Source of the DNA: an uncultured Acetatifactor sp.
GTDB taxonomy: Bacteria > Bacillota > Clostridia > Lachnospirales > Lachnospiraceae
Direction: 5' to 3'
DNA length: 64,000 nt
Assembly: GCA_910584235.1 (NCBI GenBank)
Contig: CAJTZD010000013.1
Location: 25,247-89,246 of the forward strand
This document shows positions 53,755 to 63,000 of this stretch, piece by piece. Each line of letters starts with the position of its first letter. Position 1 is the first letter of the stretch. The position numbers and the translations under genes are program-made. The notes below the pieces were generated by a model, which was given only the letters and a program-made list of their open reading frames with translations, ran no database searches and was not told the origin of the DNA.

Positions 53755-55116
53755 CTAATTGCAATACTTCTCCACCAGCCTCCCGGCCTCTTCCTCCAGT
53801 CTGTCGATGTCCCACATAAACTGCAGGATGGTATACCGGTCCCGCAGTTCCTTGCCGTACCGGATGCTGTCGCAGACATACTGCCTGGAAATCCCCACAT
53901 CCGCAGGTACCTTTGCCGCTCCCATTTCCTCCAGCACCCGGGAGATTTCCGCCGCTTTCGGCGCCGTCTTCGCCAGCTCCCTGATCTCCTCCCATCGCTC
54001 CTCCATGACCGACAGCCGTCTCAGAAGACCTTTTACATCGTTTTTCCCGACCTTTCTCTCCAGGGCAATGACTTCCTCCGCGCCCTGGCGGTAGCAGCGG
54101 CGCATTTCTTTCTCCCAGTCCTCCCCGGAAAGTCTATCCGCAATCCTCTCCCGAATGGCTGCGAAATCCGGCTTCTCCATCCCGGCCAATGTATTGTAAA
54201 GCTCCAGCATCAGGACCGTGCCGATGCCCACTTTCGTCCCGTGGAGCACCGCGGGAATGCCGTCAAAGAGGAACTGCATCTCCCAGTAATGGGACTGGTG
54301 GTGCTCCGCGCCGGATGCCGGACGCGAATTTCCCGAAAAATCCATGGCGATGCCGGAGAGCACCAGCGCTTCCGTGAGCACCGAAACCGCCTTGCCGTCA
54401 CGTAAGGCAAGGCCGCCCACGCTCTCCATGGTCCGGTCCACTGCCGTCCGCATAATGTCCGCTATGGTATCGCAGTAGTATTCGCCGTTTACGATGTGGG
54501 AAAGCTTCCAGTCCAGCAGACAGTTATATTTTCCCAGGATATCCGCCGCTCCCGCCGCAAGCATTTTCAGGGGCGCATTCGCCATGATTTCCGGCTCACA
54601 GATCAGCGCCAGAGGCTCCTGTGCGGGATATGTGACTTTCATATTCCGGAAAATCAACGGCGCTACGCCGCTTACGAACCCGTCCATGGAGGGCGCCGTG
54701 GCCACCAGCAGAAAAGGTCTGCCGGTGATATAGCCAAAATACCGTCCCATGTCATTGATGGTACCGGTTCCGATGGAAATAACCACATCCGCGTCCCTGT
54801 CATTGGCCATGGCCACACTGCCAAGGGCATGCTCGTCCGCCGCCAGATCGCCGTTCCCGGGACTCTTCAGGACATGGGAAGTAAACGGGATGCCCGCCCG
54901 GTCAAGTACCTCCTCCACCCTGACGCCTGCGATTTCGTGGGTATGGGTGTCGGAAATCAGATAAGGCCTTGCGCAGCCCAACTGCGCCAAAAGCCCGGGC
55001 AGCTTTTCTATGGCGCCATTTTCAAAAATATAATGGGAAAACAGGGATTTGTGCGTCCGCCCGCACTGACAGTCAAAGCTGCAGTTCAAATACGATTCAA
55101 TGGATGGATTCTGCAT
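53755..55116 (-). CDS. egsA: sn-Glycerol-1-phosphate dehydrogenase (AraM/EgsA type)
   Basis: Interconverts dihydroxyacetone phosphate and sn-glycerol-1-phosphate with NAD(P)H, a metal-dependent cytoplasmic enzyme. The 453-residue chain has the glycerol-dehydrogenase-like fold: VISIGTGTINDMGRYFGYIT for the cofactor, LLVATAPSMDGFVSG, AAGAADILGKYNCLLDW with the metal-binding Asp, and the histidine ligands in GAEHHQSHYWEM and LHGTKVGIGTVLM. In Bacillus, AraM feeds heptaprenylglyceryl-phosphate synthesis. The C-terminal 100 residues are longer and helical. GGAG lies six bases before the start. No prenyl-glyceryl-phosphate synthase gene is visible nearby. Confidence 0.85.
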   Translation of the reverse strand: MQNPSIESYLNCSFDCQCGRTHKSLFSHYIFENGAIEKLPGLLAQLGCARPYLISDTHTHEIAGVRVEEVLDRAGIPFTSHVLKSPGNGDLAADEHALGSVAMANDRDADVVISIGTGTINDMGRYFGYITGRPFLLVATAPSMDGFVSGVAPLIFRNMKVTYPAQEPLALICEPEIMANAPLKMLAAGAADILGKYNCLLDWKLSHIVNGEYYCDTIADIMRTAVDRTMESVGGLALRDGKAVSVLTEALVLSGIAMDFSGNSRPASGAEHHQSHYWEMQFLFDGIPAVLHGTKVGIGTVLMLELYNTLAGMEKPDFAAIRERIADRLSGEDWEKEMRRCYRQGAEEVIALERKVGKNDVKGLLRRLSVMEERWEEIRELAKTAPKAAEISRVLEEMGAAKVPADVGISRQYVCDSIRYGKELRDRYTILQFMWDIDRLEEEAGRLVEKYCN

Positions 55117-55258
55117 AGCTTTCTCCTTATAATGTGTTTTTTTTGCGTTTATGTCAAATATAATAGGAAAATTTAATGACTTATTTTATCATTTCTATAT
55201 TGTCTTTGCAAGCCTCTTGCCTTTTTTGTCTTTACATTCCAAAATATCTCAGGCAGCC

Positions 55259-55287
55259 TTGCAGGAAGCCAAAGAGTAGTGTAAACT
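55259..55287 (+). promoter_or_regulatory. Promoter of the two-component operon
   Basis: TTGCAG (55259-55264), a 17-base spacer and TAAACT (55282-55287), 26 bases before the response-regulator start. Confidence 0.55.
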
Positions 55288-55313
55288 AAAAATCCATGGG
55301 AGGTGAAAATCAT

Positions 55314-55985
55314 ATGTCCTACCGTATTTTAATTGTGGATGACGAGATAGAGGTGGCATCCATGCTCCAGCGTTTCCTGCAGAGGAAATCCTACCTTGCG
55401 GACTATTGCTTAGACAGCGCAGAGGCCATACGCATGGCGGAAAGCCAGCCTGACCTGATCCTGTTGGACATTAATATGCCCCAGCTAGACGGCATCCAGG
55501 TCTGCAGGGCCATCCGGGACAAAGTCTCCTGCCCCATTCTCTTCCTGACCGCCAGAGAACAGGAGGCAGATAAGGTGGAGGGCTTTTCCGCAGGCGGGGA
55601 CGACTACATCGTAAAGCCTTTCTCCCTGCCGGAGCTGAACGCCCGCATTGAGGCCCATCTGCGCCGGGAGCGCCGGGAAAAGCAGCTACAGCGGAAAGTC
55701 TTCGGCGATATGACCATCGATTACTCTGCCAGAGAGATCACTGTCCGCGGGGAACAAATCCGCTTCAACCGCAAAGAATATGAAATCATCCGCCTGCTCT
55801 CCCTCAACCGCGGCCAGACTTTTGAACGGGAAAAGATATACGACCGGGTCTGGGGGCTGGAGGGCAGCGGAGACGACGCTGTAATCATGGAACACATCCG
55901 CAAGATACGTCAGAAATTTGCCGCTGCCGGATGCGGGCCATGCATAGAGACAGTCTGGGGGATTGGATATAAATGGATAGGATAA
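55314..55985 (+). CDS. OmpR/PhoB-family response regulator
   Basis: A 223-residue DNA-binding response regulator. The receiver has the acidic pair in ILIVDDEIEV, the phosphorylated Asp52 in LILLDINMPQLDG, the Thr in FLTAREQE and the Lys in GGDDYIVKPFSLPEL. The C-terminal winged helix has RFNRKEYEIIRLLSLNRGQT and WGLEGSGDDAVIMEHIRKIR. ATG 55314 is preceded by GGGAGGTG at the right distance, so the open frame from 55296 is not used. Its end overlaps the kinase gene by 13 bases. A direct-repeat site before the downstream lipoprotein gene is a candidate target. Confidence 0.92.
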   Translation: MSYRILIVDDEIEVASMLQRFLQRKSYLADYCLDSAEAIRMAESQPDLILLDINMPQLDGIQVCRAIRDKVSCPILFLTAREQEADKVEGFSAGGDDYIVKPFSLPELNARIEAHLRRERREKQLQRKVFGDMTIDYSAREITVRGEQIRFNRKEYEIIRLLSLNRGQTFEREKIYDRVWGLEGSGDDAVIMEHIRKIRQKFAAAGCGPCIETVWGIGYKWIG

Positions 55986-57331
55986 GGAAATGGATGCAAC
56001 AGATTCCCATACCCGCCGCTTTCGTCCTCTGCGGCATGGCCGCTTTACTCTGCGCCCTCTCCCTCACCAGGGCCACCATGTGGTTCGCCCAGAAGAACAA
56101 GGGCGAGATCGCCGCAGGCTACGCGGAAGCGGAAGTCACCACGCCATCTATGGAAGCGATTCCGGAACAGGAACAGCAGCCGAATTTTGTCATGCTAGAG
56201 CCGGAACCCGGCCCATCCAGGGAAGCTTTGCCAAAGGAGGAGGCTTCCACCCAAAACGGACAGCAGGAGCAAGAGCAGGAAATTCTCATGTATATAATGC
56301 CTGCCAATATACCGGTGGCGCTGCCCGAGGAAGAGAAGAAAAAGTACGATTTCTATGAAAACCTGGACAATATGGCGGCCATTCTGTGGTATTCCCTCTG
56401 CCTCTGCCTGGCTTCCCTGGTCTTCTACCTATGGAAAATGAAAAAACCTCTCCAGGTTCTGAACCAGGCCGCCCGGAAGATCGCCGAGAATGACTTAAAC
56501 TTCGAAATTGACTATCAAGGCCCGGACGAGCTGGGCAGGCTCTGCCAGGCTTTTGAGTCCATGCGCCGGGAGCTGGCACAGAGCAACAAAAAGATGTGGA
56601 ATTCCATGGAGGAGCGCAAACGCCTGAACGCCGCCTTTGCCCACGACCTGCGTACGCCCCTCACCGTGCTCCAGGGGCACACGGACATCCTCTTCGATGC
56701 CCTAAACGGAAGAGAGCAGGAAGCCGACCCGGAACTCCTTTCCGACCTTTCGGCCATTTCAAACCAGATTACACGCATGAATTCCTATCTGGATACCATG
56801 AGCGCCCTGCGCCGGCTGGAGGATTACGAGCCCTGCCTGCGGGCAGTCCGGGCGGCGGCTCTGGAAGAATTGCTGGAAGACACTGCAGCCTCGCTGTTTC
56901 CCGGCGGGAAAGCGGCCTGCGTTCCCTCTGGCATAAGGACGGCCGTCTCTTTTGAGATGGAATCCCAGGAATTGTGGCTGGACAGGGAAGCATTCTCCCA
57001 GATTTATGAAAACCTGCTCTCCAACGCTGCCCGTTACGCAAGGGAGCGCATTGACATCCGCCTTTACGAAGAGCAGGATTTCCTGGTTCTGGAAGTGGCG
57101 GACGACGGCGCGGGATTTACCCAAAAAGACCTCCAGAGCGCCTTTGCCCCCTATTACAGGGGAGATCGCAGCAAGCCCGCATCCTCTGCCCACTTCGGCC
57201 TGGGGCTGTATATCTGCAGCCTCCTGGCCGGGAAGCTGGGCGGCAAAGTCCAACTGGCCAACGGAGAAAACGGAGGCGCGAAAGTTATGGTGAAACTTTA
57301 TGCCCAAGCCTGCAAAAGGGCTTTGCCGTAA
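55973..57331 (+). CDS. Sensor histidine kinase
   Basis: A 452-residue membrane kinase that phosphorylates the response regulator encoded just upstream. Helix 1 (AFVLCGMAALLCALSLT) and helix 2 (MAAILWYSLCLCLASLVFYL) bracket an outside domain of about 100 residues rich in Pro, Glu and Gln (EQEQQPNFVMLEPEPGPS). A HAMP-like linker (PLQVLNQAARKIAENDLNF) leads to the H-box FAHDLRTPLTVLQGHTDIL. The ATPase domain has NLLSNAARYARE, VADDGAGFT and FGLGLYICSLLAGKLGG. The signal is unknown; the extracytoplasmic part has no recognised sensor fold. Confidence 0.9.
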   Translation: MDRIRKWMQQIPIPAAFVLCGMAALLCALSLTRATMWFAQKNKGEIAAGYAEAEVTTPSMEAIPEQEQQPNFVMLEPEPGPSREALPKEEASTQNGQQEQEQEILMYIMPANIPVALPEEEKKKYDFYENLDNMAAILWYSLCLCLASLVFYLWKMKKPLQVLNQAARKIAENDLNFEIDYQGPDELGRLCQAFESMRRELAQSNKKMWNSMEERKRLNAAFAHDLRTPLTVLQGHTDILFDALNGREQEADPELLSDLSAISNQITRMNSYLDTMSALRRLEDYEPCLRAVRAAALEELLEDTAASLFPGGKAACVPSGIRTAVSFEMESQELWLDREAFSQIYENLLSNAARYARERIDIRLYEEQDFLVLEVADDGAGFTQKDLQSAFAPYYRGDRSKPASSAHFGLGLYICSLLAGKLGGKVQLANGENGGAKVMVKLYAQACKRALP

Positions 57332-57359
57332 GCCGTGAGATTTCAGTAATTTAAAAAGA

Positions 57360-57381
57360 TTTGAGAAAAATTTGAGATTTC
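57360..57381 (+). promoter_or_regulatory. 11-bp direct repeat, candidate response-regulator site
   Basis: TTTGAG occurs at 57360-57365 and 57371-57376, an 11-bp period typical of sites for OmpR/PhoB-type regulators. It overlaps a weak promoter-like TTGAGA (57361-57366) with TGATAG 17 bases on, before the lipoprotein gene. Confidence 0.5.
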
Positions 57382-57480
57382 CGTGATAGGATATCCCCAT
57401 AAGACGGACTGGCAGCAGCTCCACAGGTGCCAAAGAACGCACCGGAGAAAAAAGAGCCAGCTCGCAATGGGGGTATAAGG

Positions 57481-59760
57481 ATGCAGAACAGAGCCAAAAA
57501 CAGATTCAAGAGAAAGAGACCGTTGGCAAGGCAATTACGGATTGGACTGCTTGCCTTTTTCATGCTGCTTTTGACAACGTCCTGTGGCAGGGACCCGGAG
57601 GCTGCTGACAGCAATGTCCAGGTATGGGTGCCGGAATTCCTGCCCCTTGAAATGGAGGCGGACACTTACGGCAGCATGGCATTTTGGGGGAATGCTTTCT
57701 ACTATATCTCCCATGAACGGCAGGGGGACGGCTTCCGCTACAGGCTGAGCGGCTATTCCCTGGCGGACGGCTCTCTGGAAGATGGCTCCTTGGCGGACGG
57801 CTCTCTGGATGACAGTTCCCCGAATGGCGGCTCCCTGGCCGACATTCCTCTGCGCTGGCCGGACGGGCGGGACAGGTTCGTTACCAGCCTCTTTGCCATG
57901 GACGAGGATGGCTGCTTCTATCTCATAGCCTATGTGACGGAAAACGACAGTTCCAGGCTCCATCTGTGCAAATTCGATGCAGAGGGAAAACTGATGTATG
58001 ATGTGGACATCTCCGGGGAGACGGACAGCCCGGAGCTCCTGGCAGTTGACGGTCAGGGGCGCGCATACATAGCGGGCAGAGTTTCCGACAGCCCCTGCAT
58101 CTGGCTGTATACCCCGGAGGGCGCTTACAGGGGCAGCCTTTCTCCTGCTATTTCCAATGGAAGCATCAGCGCCATGGGGCGCGCCGGAAATGGTGCGGTA
58201 TACGCCTGCTGCCGCGGCAACAGTGGCGGCGAAGAAGCTTATGTGCTCACCGAACTCGATTTTGACAAGGGGAAAGCGGGAGATGCCAGTCCTGATTTTC
58301 CAAAGGGAGATAATTCCATTTTGGTTCCCGGCCCGGGAAACAGCCTCCTGTCCTTTGACAGGACTTCCGTCTATGCCTATGATTTGGCGGCCCAGACAAG
58401 CGAAGTCCTGTTCGACTGGCTGGACCAGGATATCAACGGTTCCTATGTGACAGCCGTCCATGTGACGGAAGAAGGCGCAATCCTTGCTGTGGTCAGGGAT
58501 TTTGCAAAGGAAAGCTGCGAACTGGCTTTGCTGAAAAAAGCGGACAGCGCGCAGACAGCGAAAAAAAACACCATTGTCCTGGGCACCCTCTACAGCAATT
58601 CCACCCTGCGAAACGCCGTGATAGCATTTAACCGGGGAAACGACAAGTACCATGTGAAAATCAAAGAGTATTTGGATCCCCAGACCCATGACCAGGCGGA
58701 TGCTGCCGGCCGCATGAATGCCGATATCCTTTCCGACAACTGCCCCGATATCCTTGACCTTGCGGACCTTGACCTGAACGCCCTGGCATCCAAAGGCCTT
58801 TTCGCGGATCTGAATACGTTTCTGGAAAGCAGCAGCCTGTTAGACCGGGGGGACTTCCTGGACAATCTTCTGGATGCCTATACGGTGGACAGCAAATTAA
58901 TTACGATTCCGTCTTGTTTTTCCCTGAAGACCGTGTTCGGATGGCGCGCCGATGTAGGGGAAAGCAGCGGATGGACCCTGGATGAGCTGATAGACTATGC
59001 AGATGCCCATCCGGAAGCGGAACTTTTCGACAATACCTCCAGGAATGAGATCATGCAGTATCTGATGAGTTATAATCAGGATGCCTTTATAGACTGGTCC
59101 TTGGGGGAATGCCGTTTTGAATCCGATGCTTTCATCAGGCTCCTGGAATTTGTATCCCGTTTTCCCGAAGCGGATCAGTCCGGCTCTGAACGCTCCTCCA
59201 CCCCCGTGAGAATCCGGAACGGAGAAGTGCTTCTTTTGACGGAGGACATTTCGGACTTCAATTCCATACAGATGCCCCTGGCAGTCTACGGCAATGAGGG
59301 CACCTGTATCGGTTTTCCCTCTGCCGACGGAAGCGCAGGCTGTATGCTTATCCCTTACAGGGCCTATGCCGTCACCGTGAAGTCAGACCACAAGGAGGGC
59401 GCATGGGCATTTATCGAAAGTATTCTGGCCTCCCAAGAGAGCGGCTCCTCCTTTTTCCCCTCCCGGAAAAGCGTTCTGGCAAAAAAGGCCGCGGATGCCG
59501 TAATGCCGGACTCCTCTGACGCAGGCATGGCAGTCTTCTACTCCGACTGGGAGTATACCTATCATACTCCCACCCGGGAAGAGGTAGATCTGACGCTTGC
59601 CCTGATAGAGACTGCGAAACCGGTATCTCTCACTGACGCCAATGAAGTGATAAGTATCATCAATGAGGAAGCCCAGGGCTATTATCAGGGACAGAAAACG
59701 GCTCCGGAGGCGGCCAAAATCATCCAGAGCCGTGTTTGGATTTATGTAAATGAAGACTAA
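57481..59760 (+). CDS. Extracellular solute-binding-type lipoprotein with an added N-terminal domain
   Basis: A 759-residue lipoprotein. Basic start, hydrophobic stretch and lipobox (LLAFFMLLLTTSC) put the acylated Cys near residue 36. The first half is beta-rich with repeated D-x-x-G-R and strand patterns (AVDGQGRAYIAGRVSD, LFDWLDQDINGSY), like a propeller, and includes a DGSL repeat tract around residues 98-118. The second half is a family 1 binding protein: TIVLGTLYSNSTLRNAVIAF, CPDILDLADLDLNALASKG, LFADLNTFLE and KEGAWAFIESILASQ. No ABC permease lies beside it, so it may be a sensor partner of the upstream kinase. ATG 57481 follows GGGGG. Confidence 0.75.
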   Translation: MQNRAKNRFKRKRPLARQLRIGLLAFFMLLLTTSCGRDPEAADSNVQVWVPEFLPLEMEADTYGSMAFWGNAFYYISHERQGDGFRYRLSGYSLADGSLEDGSLADGSLDDSSPNGGSLADIPLRWPDGRDRFVTSLFAMDEDGCFYLIAYVTENDSSRLHLCKFDAEGKLMYDVDISGETDSPELLAVDGQGRAYIAGRVSDSPCIWLYTPEGAYRGSLSPAISNGSISAMGRAGNGAVYACCRGNSGGEEAYVLTELDFDKGKAGDASPDFPKGDNSILVPGPGNSLLSFDRTSVYAYDLAAQTSEVLFDWLDQDINGSYVTAVHVTEEGAILAVVRDFAKESCELALLKKADSAQTAKKNTIVLGTLYSNSTLRNAVIAFNRGNDKYHVKIKEYLDPQTHDQADAAGRMNADILSDNCPDILDLADLDLNALASKGLFADLNTFLESSSLLDRGDFLDNLLDAYTVDSKLITIPSCFSLKTVFGWRADVGESSGWTLDELIDYADAHPEAELFDNTSRNEIMQYLMSYNQDAFIDWSLGECRFESDAFIRLLEFVSRFPEADQSGSERSSTPVRIRNGEVLLLTEDISDFNSIQMPLAVYGNEGTCIGFPSADGSAGCMLIPYRAYAVTVKSDHKEGAWAFIESILASQESGSSFFPSRKSVLAKKAADAVMPDSSDAGMAVFYSDWEYTYHTPTREEVDLTLALIETAKPVSLTDANEVISIINEEAQGYYQGQKTAPEAAKIIQSRVWIYVNED

Positions 59761-59785
59761 CCGCCTACAAGTTCCCCCTTACCAT

Positions 59786-60081
59786 TCATACAACGTCCCT
59801 CCTTTTCTCCCGCAGGGCCTGGAGCACCGCCGCCGATGTCCCCAGGCCCAATACGATACCCCCGTCAGGGGCACAGCCCATTTGGTCCGTGTAACTTCAC
59901 CAAAAGCGCACAGCAGAAAGCCACAGAAAGCTGCTGCTCCCACCACTGCCGGGAGAAGCCATGCGATGGCCGTGACATGGTTCTCCAGATAATGGCTCAC
60001 CACATATATCGCCAGGGACAGCCCGATGGAAAAAGCCGCCGCGTAGAGACATATCTGTTTTTTAGTCGGGTCAAATTGCCG
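59786..60081 (-). pseudogene. Broken membrane-protein frame directly after the J-like gene
   Basis: The frame runs on without interruption from the TAG stop of the J-like gene and encodes DPTKKQICLYAAAFSIGLSL, then AWLLPAVVGAAAFCGFLLCA, two membrane helices. After WAVPLTG the sense continues one frame over as GIVLGLGTSAAVLQALREKR to a TGA at 59788-59786, so one base is missing in a five-G run. No start codon or ribosome site precedes it. Either it was the membrane anchor of the J-like protein, cut off by a nonsense change, or a small separate gene that lost its start. This covers the gap from 59761 to 60081. Confidence 0.5.
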
Positions 60082-63000
60082 CTATGAACGCGGTTCCGCT
60101 GCCTGATCTACAATCTCCACCCGGATACAACGGTTCCGCAGGAGCCCCGCGCCCTCTCCCGGACGCTCCTCCAGGTACCACCGCACTGCATCTTTCAGGG
60201 ACTGGCGTCCGATGTGCACGGCATAGCCCTTTCCCCAGACGAGACATGGAGACTCCAGGGGATACTCCTGTTCTTCCTGTCCTCCCCGCTTTCCCTGCTC
60301 CCCGGCCGGCTTTTCGCTTTCGTCTTCCCCATGAGAATCCTCCCAATAATCCTCCTGGTAATCCCCACGGGGATCCTCCGCCGCAAGCTGCTCCTGCAGC
60401 TCCAGCAGATCCAGGTTCACCTCCTCCACATGGCTCGCGGTGAGGGACAGCACGCTCCCCTCGCTTTCCCTGTTCCCCAGGGCCTGGCTGATGGTCAGGA
60501 CGTTCACCCAGTCCGGCAGGCCTTTCTCCAGGGCGTCATCCAGCCACCGGGCAAAGGTCTCCCACAGCCGGTATCCGCCGAATACAGTGAAGTAGTCCGC
60601 CACTGTGGACCTGTTTTCCTGTACAGATTCCCGGAAATCCGCCTCTGTGTAGCAGTATTCCAATCTGTGGTCAAGCCTGGATACGGTGAGGAGCCCGGCA
60701 TAGGTCTCCACCTCCGTGACACCCTCCAGTTCTGCAGCCAGATAGTCCGCAAGCAGCTTGTCCAGGCTGTCGGCACGGTACATTTTGACGGCTCCATCGG
60801 CGTAGAATGTGCCGCTGTCTCCCTGGTAGACGCACAGGGGGCCGTAATCGGACTGGGTGGAGTATTTGAATCCCCATCCGAAACGCCCTATGTAGCGCTT
60901 CCCCTCCTTGATTTTCGTCCGGGAGACATCCATATGGAAACGCAGAGTTCTCTCGTGTTCTGTGGAATGGACGTCAATGGGGAAGCCGAAAGGGGACAGG
61001 GCAGCGTAGAATACCTTGTCATGGCGGCGTTCTCTGTGCTGTCCATAGCGGAGCACGCAGTAGCCCTCCGGATTTTCCGGGAATCCCATGCTCATTCGGA
61101 TTGTCCGGGCTTTCTGCAGCAAGTCCATGCCCTCCAGGTTCTCTGCGGTCAGGCGCACCGGTTTCGGCTGGCGCAGCAGGTGCAGAACTTGCCGAACTGC
61201 CTTTTCCAATTCTGCATCCGGTTCTGAAATTTGCCCGGCGGGTTCCTCTAAGGGCGGTGTGTCATACCGTCCCGGCATAGCAGCCGGGGACTGGACTGGC
61301 CGTGCGGCCTCCCACAGGGCAGTCTCTTTCCGTGGAAGCTCCTGCCGGCGCAGTTTCATTCCGGGCAGTTCTTCCCGGTATGATGCTTTCCCGCATAATT
61401 TTTTCCAGAATATATCTTTCCAGCCCAATTCTTTCCAGCCGAACTCTGCCCTCCTGAAAATCCTGTCCTCCCAGCCAAACTCCATCTGGCGGTAGATGCG
61501 GATTTCCTCCCCGGACACCACCGCCCGGAAGCAGAACCGTTCCTGTTCCTCATAATAGACAGCTTTTGTGCCGGACGGCAGACGGTCATTGTCCGCTGCC
61601 AGGAGTCTGGCCAGCAGAGGGCAGATTTGGGGATGCAGGGGAAGCTTTTCCAGCCACTCCTGAATCAGCTTTTCGGCCTCTTTTCGCTCCGAAGCCTCAA
61701 TGGCTGTCACCGCCAGCAGGAAGAAGAAATCCTGTATATGGTTTTGGGCCTGCAGATGCTCCATAGCCCACCGGTGGAGCTCATGAAAGGTCAGTACAGG
61801 GGACAGCACCGGCTCTTCCTCTGCAAAGTACAGGCAGTAATGGTAGTGGAACTCCACGCGCAGGGCTCTTTTGTCCGGCAGGGCGCATACCGCGCTCACC
61901 GGGGTATCAATAGACTCTGTCTCCTCGCAGAATCCGGTAAAGGCCTTTTGCCACGCTTTGGAGGGCGCATAGATATGGCGGATATATGCCGGCAGGTAGC
62001 ATTCCCCGTCCGTCTCGTACAGATATCCGTCCTCCCACTCTCCCCGGATTCTGCTGTGGCGGAAGCCGTATCCCCGCATCAGGTAGTATTGCCAGAAATC
62101 CCCATTCTCCTGCAGTCTGTCCATGTCCACGGCGGGAAAGGACAGTTGAAAACGATAGTCAATCTCTCTGCACATCTGCCCCGTAGCCAGGGAGCGCAGG
62201 AGGCTTTCTAAAAATTCCGTGCGCCTGGGCTCCGGGAAGTCCCCCTGCTCCAGATACCGGACCAGCCCCTCTGTCAGGGAGCGGGGCATTACAAGACGCT
62301 TTGCCCCTTTGTAGAGCTTGTCGAACAGCCCTCTGTCCCCCTGCAGCTCTTTCCACTCAGGCATGGCGAACAGAGCCTCCACCCGCTCTCTGATTTCAGG
62401 GGTTTCCTCATAGATGGATTTCTCATAGTTGTTCTGGTTGTCGTTGATAATGCCTGAACAGACGCGGTACACTTTTGTGACCTTTTGTTCCAGCCCGTCC
62501 TGGCCAAAGAGCAGTTCCTCCACCTGGGGGAACTGTCTGAGCACCTGTTCTTTCAAAGCCCCATACAGCCCTCTGGTGCTGCTGCGGTCCAGCTCCCGGA
62601 AAGAAAATTTCTGGTAGAAGAATTTCAATACGCACTCCGGCAGCCTGTCTTCTTTCAGCCACTGGACGTAGAGTTTTACCACGCACTCACTGCGGCTCTC
62701 ATAGTCCCCACTGCCCAGCCGCTTGCCGTTGCGTTCATACAGGTAATGAACCTGTCCCAGCCCCAGGATATGCTGCCAGGTCTCTTTCTCCGCCTCGGTC
62801 AGCTGCCCGCTTCGCCCCATCTCCTTTAAGGAAAGGTAGTCGGAAAAGGCATTGTGGCGCACCTTGTTGGCAGGCTGCTTTAACATCCGCCTGGTCATGG
62901 ATTTCAGGTCGCAGTCCCAGCCCTGGCTGTTGAAAATCTCCGCCACCTGCTTCCTGGCCGGAAAGGTCTGCTCCACTGAGACCTTGTACCATTCCTTTGG

